A DNA stretch of 18,900 bases from Neocallimastix lanati (nom. inval.) (lineage: Eukaryota; Neocallimastigomycota; Neocallimastigomycetes; Neocallimastigales; Neocallimastigaceae): assembly GCA_016946835.1 (NCBI GenBank), contig JACVTC010000557.1, forward strand, positions 1-18,900, written 5' to 3'. Made by a program: the position numbers and the translations under genes. Of this stretch, positions 1-7,546 are shown piece by piece. Below the pieces are notes generated by a model. The model was not told the origin of the DNA. It did not search any database and was given only the letters and a program-made list of their open reading frames with translations. Within the stretch, counting starts at the first letter, position 1; every line of letters starts with the position of its first letter.

Positions 1-300
1 CCCTAACCCAACCCTAACCCCTAACCCTAACCCCTAACCCCTAACCCTAACCCCTAACCCTAACCCTAACCCTAACCCTAACCCCTAACCCTAACCCTAA
101 CCCTAACCCTAACCCCTAACCCTAACCCCTAACCCCTAACCCTAACCCTAACCCTAACCCCTAACCCTAACCCCTAACCCCTAACCCTAACCCTAACCCT
201 AACCCCTAAACCTAACCCCTAACCCTAACCCCTAACCCCTAACCCTAACCCCTAACCCTAACCCCTAACCCTAACCCCTAACCCCTAACCCCTAACCCCT
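1..300. repeat. Telomere, mixed CCCTAA / CCCCTAA repeats
   Basis: The left end is an uninterrupted telomeric array in C-strand orientation, so base 1 lies toward the physical chromosome end. By hand it parses into 24 CCCTAA units (G-strand TTAGGG), 19 CCCCTAA units (TTAGGGG), one CCCAA near 7-11, an adjacent CCCCTAAA and CCTAA pair near 203-215, and a last partial CCCCT. The two main units are interspersed: six-mers run up to four in a row, seven-mers up to three, and the three full units nearest the gene are all seven-mers. TTAGGG is the common fungal telomere repeat; mixing with TTAGGGG suggests telomerase slippage or a template that permits an extra G. The array joins coding sequence directly, with no subtelomeric repeat between. 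Confidence 0.97.
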
Positions 301-3300
301 AGAGATAACGGCCATTTATATGTTACAGCTAAAAATATTTATAAAGAAAATGTTTCTGATGCAAAGTATTCTGAAGAGTTCATTGGCAAAATTAAAGATG
401 TAATAAATAAGAATATAGATTCTGATGATGAAGAAATAGAAAACCTTAAAATTTTGTTAAATGATTACTGCACCAAATTCAACATTGACAATTGTAATAC
501 TTTGCAGAAACGTGGAAAACGTCCTCCAATCGCTAAAACATTGTCGACTCTTTCTGTTCCTACACAGACACATACTAAGACTAGTACAACTAGTACAACT
601 AATACATCTAGTACAACTAATACAACTAGTACAACTAGTACAACTAGCACAACTAACACTATCGATACTATAAATACCGTAGTAACTAAAACCACTAATA
701 ATGTGAGTTCTCCAACTAGTATTACTGCTTCCTCTACTCCCGATAGCTCGGAAACTCCGAATAATTATACAGACGATAGTGAATATATTATCTGGGATTC
801 TTTACCTAAAGATTTACCATTTAATGTTGGTTATCCAGACAATAAGGGTTATTTCCTACATATTAAGGATGAAGATGATCTAAATGGTGCTTCTGTTTCA
901 TTATATGATGGTCTTGGTGTAAAAATTTGGGAAATTAAAGCTTATCAGAACGATTATAAAGGTTACGCTTTTCCAGTCGAGTATGTTTATCCCTTATTAT
1001 TTGATACAGCTCTTGATTTTAAATATGACGAAGATTATTATGATAAGCATAATGTACTTAACGAAAAAAATATAAAAAATCTTAAAACTAATCGTATCAA
1101 AATGGAGTGTGGAGCTATTTTACATCAAAATGAATATTTAGTATCGAAAAATGGAAGATATAAATTTTTCGTTCAAGATACAGGGAATATGGTTATCAAG
1201 GATAATTCAAGAACTACTTGGTCATCAATGACAGCTAATATTGAATTATTTGAAAAGCCGTACCATTTAGCGTTCACGCCCTTAGGTGAATTTATTTTAA
1301 GAGACAAATGGGATCTTGCTATATGGCAATCTCTGAATCTACTTAGCCTTAATAATAAGGAGCCAATTGAAAGTAAATATAATTTTTACCTCACATTGTC
1401 GGATGAAGGAGAATTATTTGTAGAAGATGATGATCATAACATGTATTGGAGTAATTGGAATATTAGATTATATGGTCAACATTTAAGATATGTTAATCCT
1501 GTAAAATATGAAATTACTTCATGTAACGAACATGTAAGAAGTAAGCACATTTATAATCTTTTCTCTGAACCAGGAATTTATGATTACTCTAAAATCATTG
1601 AAGATGAAGAAGTATTAGTCAAAAAATACTACTTCAATAATTTGTTGCCAGGCGAATTATTACTATCCAAATATAATGCTTATTTAAATGTTACTGAAAA
1701 TGATTTAATATTTCACTATGAAGTAAATAACAATATCAATGAGATGGTTTTAAAGTCATGTGCAACCGACGGTGGTATTAAAGAGTTAAAATTAAGCAAT
1801 GAAAAATTGAGTCTTTATTGTAAAGGCAAGAATAATAAAAATGTTGAACGTATAATTGCACAGTTGCATCCTAAGTCAGTGAATAAATATAATAGGTTAA
1901 GTATTGAATACAGAGATAATATGAGTAAACCTGATCTAATGATATTTAACGTTGATACTTGGGAGCCGTTATGGGGTTTAAGTAATATCGCTTATTTAAC
2001 AGTTGTAAAAGAAAATGAATTATCGAGAGATGAATACAATCGAATTAATATAAACAATGAAATGGCTTTATTTGATAGATTAATTTCAAATCAGGGTGAT
2101 GGTAATTTTGTTTATATATCAAACAAATATGGTTTAGAATTCACTAATTCAGCTATTTTGCCTAATATTAAGAAAATGCATATCAAAAATAACAATTTCT
2201 GCATCAATGATATCAATATCGTCAACGACAATAAAAATTTAAAGTTAACCTATAATGGTAATGAAGATAAATTAATTTTAGCCAATAACACTAGTAATCA
2301 TATTTGGGAATTATACGGAAGAATGTATAAATGTAATAATTTTATTTCTAATGATGCTAAATGCAATATTATTTATTCATACAACCAAATTAATATTACT
2401 ACGATTTCTCCAGATAATGAAAAACCTAATGGCATGATTTATTTCCATGATAAATCAATCGAATGCCTAGATTTGAAATCAGAAAACATTTATACAAGCG
2501 AAAAATTCGTATTTGATATGTCAAAATACATTAATATAAATGAACCTATTTTTTCATTAAGTATAACTCCTCAAGGTAATATCGAATTAAATAATAATAA
2601 ATATATATTCCATCAAGAGTATTATAAGGCAGATGAATATTATTACATGTATATAGAAAACAAAAATTTGATTTTAAGATCGAATACCGGTGAGTATAAA
2701 TGGGCAATGAATAAAACTATCTCAAACAGACCTTACAATGCCGATGAAATAAAAATTGGTGATTCTTTTAAAGAAGGAGAGATGTTATATTGTGGAGATT
2801 ATTCTGTAATTATTCTTGATGGTAAATTACTTTATAGAGATCACAAAAAACAAACATCAACAGAAATAAATTATACTTCAAGCAATTCAGCTTATTTATA
2901 TAAAATAGTAGTTGGATCTAACAGTTTTTCATTTAGAGATAAAAATAATGAAGATATAGATAATATTTTATCCGATAGAAAATCTAATAATAGTAGATTA
3001 CGTTGTGATAAGTCTAATCATGGAATTGTTTGGGATAATGGTAACAATCAAATACTATGGAAATATAGCCCAAGTAATTCATTTAATCCTAAGTCAAGTG
3101 CGGTTTGGTTATATAATAAATACTATAATAAATGTTTATATACTAATGGTTTTAAAAATGAACCTATTACTTATGAAGATTGTGCTGATCGTAATAAATA
3201 TAAATGGTATTTTGAGAAGATTGATGGTAATACTTATTTTATATCAGCAGCTAAACAAAATTTATGCTTGAGAGTTATTAAAAATAGAATGATATTAGGT

Positions 3301-3495
3301 GAATGTGATGAAAAAGCTATTTTAAAATATATTAAAGCATCAAAATCTATAAAAAGCAGTAATAAATGCCTCAGCGGTATTGATGATAATAATGATCCTT
3401 ATTCTCAATATGAAGTAAAGCTAAGTAGTTGTAATAGACATGATGAAAAACAAATATGGGAATTTATATCTGATATATCTTCTATATCAAATTAA
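301..3495 (+). CDS. 5'-truncated multidomain lectin-like protein (bulb-lectin-like repeats plus ricin-B-like domain)
   Basis: The frame is open from the telomere junction for 1064 codons, and the nearest upstream in-frame stop (286-288) lies inside the telomere repeats. No in-frame ATG occurs until about 1102, deep in the conserved part, so the true start and any signal peptide are lost. Counting from 301, the protein has a charged stretch to about residue 80, a Thr/Ser/Asn linker to about 155, then a long beta-rich region. That region contains bulb-type (GNA-like) lectin strands, for example GNMVIKDN and GEFILRD, and recurring hydrophobic-x-Trp strand ends at W210, W307, W342, W383, W558, W669, W801 and W920. 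A Cys-containing ricin-B-like domain lies at about 932-1058 and matches the domains of the next gene. Carbohydrate binding at the cell surface or outside the cell is inferred. Without a start codon it may be a pseudogene. Confidence 0.8.
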   Translation, partial: RDNGHLYVTAKNIYKENVSDAKYSEEFIGKIKDVINKNIDSDDEEIENLKILLNDYCTKFNIDNCNTLQKRGKRPPIAKTLSTLSVPTQTHTKTSTTSTTNTSSTTNTTSTTSTTSTTNTIDTINTVVTKTTNNVSSPTSITASSTPDSSETPNNYTDDSEYIIWDSLPKDLPFNVGYPDNKGYFLHIKDEDDLNGASVSLYDGLGVKIWEIKAYQNDYKGYAFPVEYVYPLLFDTALDFKYDEDYYDKHNVLNEKNIKNLKTNRIKMECGAILHQNEYLVSKNGRYKFFVQDTGNMVIKDNSRTTWSSMTANIELFEKPYHLAFTPLGEFILRDKWDLAIWQSLNLLSLNNKEPIESKYNFYLTLSDEGELFVEDDDHNMYWSNWNIRLYGQHLRYVNPVKYEITSCNEHVRSKHIYNLFSEPGIYDYSKIIEDEEVLVKKYYFNNLLPGELLLSKYNAYLNVTENDLIFHYEVNNNINEMVLKSCATDGGIKELKLSNEKLSLYCKGKNNKNVERIIAQLHPKSVNKYNRLSIEYRDNMSKPDLMIFNVDTWEPLWGLSNIAYLTVVKENELSRDEYNRININNEMALFDRLISNQGDGNFVYISNKYGLEFTNSAILPNIKKMHIKNNNFCINDINIVNDNKNLKLTYNGNEDKLILANNTSNHIWELYGRMYKCNNFISNDAKCNIIYSYNQINITTISPDNEKPNGMIYFHDKSIECLDLKSENIYTSEKFVFDMSKYININEPIFSLSITPQGNIELNNNKYIFHQEYYKADEYYYMYIENKNLILRSNTGEYKWAMNKTISNRPYNADEIKIGDSFKEGEMLYCGDYSVIILDGKLLYRDHKKQTSTEINYTSSNSAYLYKIVVGSNSFSFRDKNNEDIDNILSDRKSNNSRLRCDKSNHGIVWDNGNNQILWKYSPSNSFNPKSSAVWLYNKYYNKCLYTNGFKNEPITYEDCADRNKYKWYFEKIDGNTYFISAAKQNLCLRVIKNRMILGECDEKAILKYIKASKSIKSSNKCLSGIDDNNDPYSQYEVKLSSCNRHDEKQIWEFISDISSISN
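579..662 (+). repeat. 9-base ACTAGTACA-type tandem repeat coding a Thr/Ser linker
   Basis: About nine imperfect copies of a 9-base unit (ACTAGTACA and variants with AAT or AGC) encode Thr-Ser/Asn-Thr triplets. Because the unit is a multiple of three, length changes would keep the frame. It lies between the charged N-terminal remnant and the beta-rich lectin region. Thr/Ser linkers of this kind are usually O-glycosylated spacers in secreted fungal proteins. Confidence 0.8.
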
Positions 3496-4498
3496 TAGAT
3501 TATTAAATAAATATATTACATTTGTTTTTATTTCTCTAAATTTAAATAATATTATACTAATACTGTATAATAGTAATTAAACAATATATTAAAAAAAAAA
3601 AATAAAAAAAAATTGAAATAAAAAATGTTAAAAAATTAAAAATAAAATAACAAATAAAAAATAAAAATAAAAAAATTAAATAATAAATAAATAAAAAAAA
3701 AAATAAATAAAATAAAATAAAATAAAATAAAATAAAGTAAAATAAAAAAAAAAAAAAAAATAAAAGAATAGATAATGTTTTAAGCTTTTAGATTTTACTA
3801 TTTAATATATGAAATAATCATTCAAATCTTTATCTTAATAAATTTTAATTTTGTTATTTTTGATTTTAAAATTATACTTTTTTATTTAATAGTGAGTTTT
3901 AAAAAAAAAAAATAAAAAAAAAAAAAAAAAATAGAAAAAAGAAAAGAAAAGAAAAGAAATCAACTTTAAAAAAATAAATATATATATTTATATATACTTA
4001 AAAAATTAAACAATCTTGAAATTAAAAATAAAAAATTTTATAAAAAGCAATTAAATAAAAAATTTAAAAAAAAAAAAAATATATATATATATATATAAAT
4101 TCTATTACAAATTATATTATATTATATATTTATTATATATAATATATATATAAAAGAAAGTTTATAAAAAAAATATCCATATACAAAAAGATATTTTTTA
4201 AAACTTAATATATTGTATAAGTTTTTATTGGAATTGTTTTATTGGTTTTTTAAATTTTATATATTAATTTAACGCTATTACTAATAATTGAAATGAATTT
4301 CTTTTTTTTTAATAAAATTTCATAATTTATTGCTTAGTATTTTAATATAGCATACATAATATAAATAATACATAAAATGTGTATTTTACATAATAGACCA
4401 ATATTATTTATATTTTAAATTAAATAAAGTTTTTATAATGAATAAAATCACCTATTTTATCCTCAATATAAAATTTAATATTTAATTGTGCTTATAAA
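3496..4498. other. AT-rich intergenic region between the two lectin genes
   Basis: No gene is visible. The first part (about 3586-3770) is A-rich on the + strand, with (AATAA)n pentamers near 3707-3750. A second A-rich tract with GAAAA repeats lies near 3900-3959, and a (TA)n run near 4079-4096. Bases 4170-4498 are less simple and probably hold the promoter and 5' leader of the next gene. No TATA box or terminator can be called, because such strings occur everywhere here. Confidence 0.6.
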
Positions 4499-4540
4499 AT
4501 GATTTTTAAAATTAAAAATTTAAACAAAATTATTAATTAA
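4499..4540 (+). promoter_or_regulatory. Short upstream ORF abutting the lectin/CBM18 gene start
   Basis: An ATG at 4499 opens a 13-codon reading frame in the same frame as the downstream gene. Its TAA stop (4538-4540) touches the ATG at 4541 directly. If it lies within the mRNA leader it could act as a uORF that lowers translation or couples it by reinitiation. It also fixes 4541 as the earliest possible start of the main frame. Chance occurrence in AT-rich DNA is quite possible. Confidence 0.3.
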
Positions 4541-5015
4541 ATGATTTTAGGAATATTTATTATCGTTATTTTCTTAAATAAAATTATTGCTTTACCTCAA
4601 GATTTAATAAGCAATAATAAAGCGTCTGTCTGGATATACAATGAATATTTAGATAGCTGCTTATATGCTTCAGGTTATTCAGATGAACCAATAACATACG
4701 ATAATTGTAATAATAGTATTGACAATAAGTGGTATGTTGGTGAAGATGATTATGGCATTTATTTCATGTCTGCTACTAATAGAGAAATGTGTATATCCTA
4801 TGTTGATAATCAAATCATATTAGCAAAGTGTGACGAAAATGCTCTTATGATATATGATGAAGTATCAAAATTTATCAAAAGTGATAATATGTGTGTAAGT
4901 GCTATTGATGATTTAATGGTGGATGAATTTTTAAAGTTAACTAAATGTGATAGACATAATAAAAAAATATTCTGGGAAATATCAAATAAAAAACCTACAA
5001 AAAAAATCAATACTA

Positions 5016-5046
<31 letters not shown>

Positions 5047-6013
5047 AATAGATCCTACACCAACATCTAAACCAACGTGGATATACAATGAATATACTGA
5101 GAAATGTTTATATGCTCCTGAATATGAAGATGAAATTCCAACTTATGAAAAGTGCGATAATACAGATAACTATCAATGGTATGTTGTAAATACCAAAGGA
5201 GGAACTTTCTTCAAATCAAAAAGTAATTTGGATTTATGTTTAAGAGTTTCTAATAATGATAATTCTAAAATAATGATGGGTGAGTGTGATACAAATGCTA
5301 TTTTGCGTTATCGTAGAAATGATGGAACTATCACTAGTAAATTATCCGAAAGTTTATGTCTTGGAAATTCTATCAGTTCTTCTATCAAAGTTGCAGCAAA
5401 AATAAGAAATAAGGTAAAACTTTATGATTGTGATGATGAAATTCATGAAGATCAGATTTGGATTATGCTAAATTCAAACCCTACCAAAAAGGTTGCTACT
5501 ACTACCACTACCACCACTACTACCACTACTACTACCACTTCTAAAACTACCACTACTACTACTACTATTAAATCTACTACTACTACAAAATCTCCATCCC
5601 CTACTATAGATACTAAGTATCGTTGCGGTAAAGAATTTAATAATAAATCATGTTCTAATGGTGAATGTTGTAGTCAATATGGTTATTGTGGAACTTCGAT
5701 AGATCATTGTGGTACTGGATGTCAAGCCAGTTATGGTAGATGTAATAATGGCGGTCGTTGTGGCGCTGATTATGGAAAATGTCTTAATGAGAAACAATGT
5801 TGTAGTCAATATGGCTATTGTGACATTTCGGATGCTCATTGTGGATCAAAATGTCAAAGCGAGTTTGGGTTATGCTACGGCTCTCACGATAAATGTGGTG
5901 AACAATATGGTAGGTGTAAAGGTAATAAATGCTGCAGTAAATGGGGTTATTGTGGTACATCCAATGATCATTGTAAAAAAGGATGTCAACCAAAGTATGG
6001 TTTATGCAAATAA
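4541..6013 (+). CDS. Secreted ricin-B-like lectin with three CBM18 chitin-binding domains
   Basis: This 490-residue protein is complete. Residues 1 to about 18 form a signal peptide with hydrophobic core GIFIIVIFL. Ricin-B-like domains follow at about 27-148 and 178-312, each opening with W-I-Y-N-E-Y and with paired Cys. Poly-Thr linkers sit at about 157-169 and 319-357. Three CBM18 (hevein-like) domains at 360-401, 405-445 and 450-490 each have eight Cys in the family spacing and the core S-x-[YW]-G-Y-C. CBM18 binds chitin or GlcNAc oligomers, so the protein is probably secreted and attached to cell wall. No catalytic domain is present. Its ricin-B-like domains resemble the C-terminus of the truncated gene upstream, which it follows on the same strand. 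An in-frame stop directly precedes the ATG. Lectin-CBM18 proteins are typical of gut fungi; the exact ligand is unknown. Confidence 0.9.
5010..5046 (+). repeat. (ACT/ACC)n microsatellite coding poly-Thr linker 1
   Basis: Roughly a dozen consecutive Thr codons, nearly all ACT, form a trinucleotide microsatellite between ricin-B-like domains 1 and 2 of the CBM18 lectin. It is in frame and probably length-variable between strains. The linker is a likely O-glycosylation site. Confidence 0.85.
5494..5590 (+). repeat. (ACT/ACC)n microsatellite coding poly-Thr linker 2
   Basis: A second run of Thr codons (ACT and ACC mixed), broken by a few Ser, Lys and Ile codons, separates ricin-B-like domain 2 from the CBM18 array. 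Mixed synonymous codons suggest it is older or more constrained than linker 1. Confidence 0.85.
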
Positions 6014-7546
6014 AAATTTAATTAGTTTGATAAATAATTTTTAAATCTTTACTTATTAAAGTTTCACAAAAATGATCTATTATATAAAAAATAAATATAA
6101 TTCTATCTATTAAAAGCAATAAAAAATAAAAATTAAATATAATACAAAAAAAAAAAATTATATTAAATAAAAAATTAAAAAAGTAAAATTAAAAAATAAA
6201 AGTTAAAATAAAAAAAAATTATAATTTATTCAATATAAATTATAATTATAACAATAGATTCCATAGATATTTTATATAGAGTATTTTTGGACTATTATCT
6301 AATAAATTTATAAAAATATTTTTATAAAAATCAAAAAAAGTAATAAATAAATAAATCAATAAAATAAATAAAAATAAATTATAAAAATGTAATAAAATTA
6401 AAAAAAAAAGAAATTGATAATTCTTAAAAAAAAAAATTAAATAAAATAAAATTGATATTAAATACAAAAACAGTAAAAGAATTTTTTTAAAAATTTAAAT
6501 TCCTGTTTTTTTTTAAAAGAGAAAAATTTATTTATTTGTAATAAATATTTTTATTTAAAAATAAAAAAAAATTTAAATAATATTAATATTAATTTTTAAA
6601 ATAAAAAACTATTTCATAAAGATATTTATTCTCTAAAATATCTAAATTAAAATTTTTTAATATAATATTATTATATTAATTAAAAATTTAATTTTTTTTT
6701 TTTGGCATGAATAAATCATAAAAAATTTATATCATGGATCATAAATTTATTTTTCTTTAAACAAAAAAAAAAATTATTTTATTGCTGTAAATATATTTAA
6801 TAGTTACACAATATATAATCAAATAATTTTAGTTTTTTTGAATTTGTTAATATATACTTTCAATATATATATATATATATTTTTATATACAATTTTTTTT
6901 TTAAAAATATAATACATTAAATAATTATAATATTTTTCAAATTAGGTAAACATTTATATTGTTATAAATGAGTTAAAGAAAAATTAATTATTAAAAGACT
7001 ATTTAATATTTTTATTAAAATAAAAAAAAAATAAATAAATAAAATTAATTCAATATATATTATTTATATAATAATTATTTAGAAAAAAAATTATTTTAAT
7101 AATAATATAAATAATAATATATTTATATATTTAATATAATAAATCCTATATATATAATATATATAAAAATTAAAATAATTATTAGTTTATTTATTAATTT
7201 TTCATTGAGTGTTTATTTATTAAAAAAAATAAAAATATATTATTAAAATTAAATATTACATTAATTTAAATATTTTATTTTATTTTATATTCACACTAAA
7301 GCATAGGACTGTAATGCATTATTAAATATGTATTATTAATCTACAATTATTAAAGTTTCCATATATATTTCCTATATATTATTAGCCTATTATTAAAAAT
7401 ATACATTTTAATTTAATTTCTCACCAGTATTACTAATTTTAAGTTCGTTTATATACATTCAAATGATTTTTATTATTGCATATAATAATATATAAATTTA
7501 TGTATCAATATAATAATTTATTTCTATATAACATTTAATTTTAATC
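6014..7546. other. 1.5-kb AT desert between the lectin genes and the viral-type genes
   Basis: No supportable gene is present. The first 200 bases are A-rich on the + strand, like the tract 3' of the first lectin gene. The middle is A/T runs, with a (TA)n run near 6862-6880. Bases 7290-7546 are somewhat more complex and hold the leader of the polymerase-subunit gene. Any host-virus boundary should lie in this interval, but no target duplication, inverted terminal repeat or transposon end is recognisable by eye. Confidence 0.6.

Noticed and set aside
454-456. TTG at 454 as the start of the first lectin gene
   Set aside because: The frame is open upstream to the telomere, codons 301-453 look coding, and eukaryotic nuclear genes rarely start at TTG. 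The gene is better read as 5'-truncated.
465-695. Minus-strand ORF of 76 residues rich in Val/Leu
   Set aside because: It is the antisense of the Thr/Ser repeat (ACT read as AGT/GTA gives Val/Leu), a shadow of the real + strand gene.
4810-5088. Minus-strand 92-residue ORF with a poly-Val run
   Set aside because: It is antisense to the poly-Thr linker and ricin-B-like domain, and its hydrophobic run comes only from the ACT microsatellite.
5709-6044. 111-residue + strand ORF overlapping the CBM18 region
   Set aside because: It is a different-frame shadow of the Cys-rich CBM18 array, whose proper frame has perfect hevein-type Cys spacing.
6246-6467. 73-residue minus-strand ORF of Phe, Leu, Ile and Tyr
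   Set aside because: It lies in the AT desert, and its composition is what A/T runs give by chance. No motif or gene-like codon use was seen.
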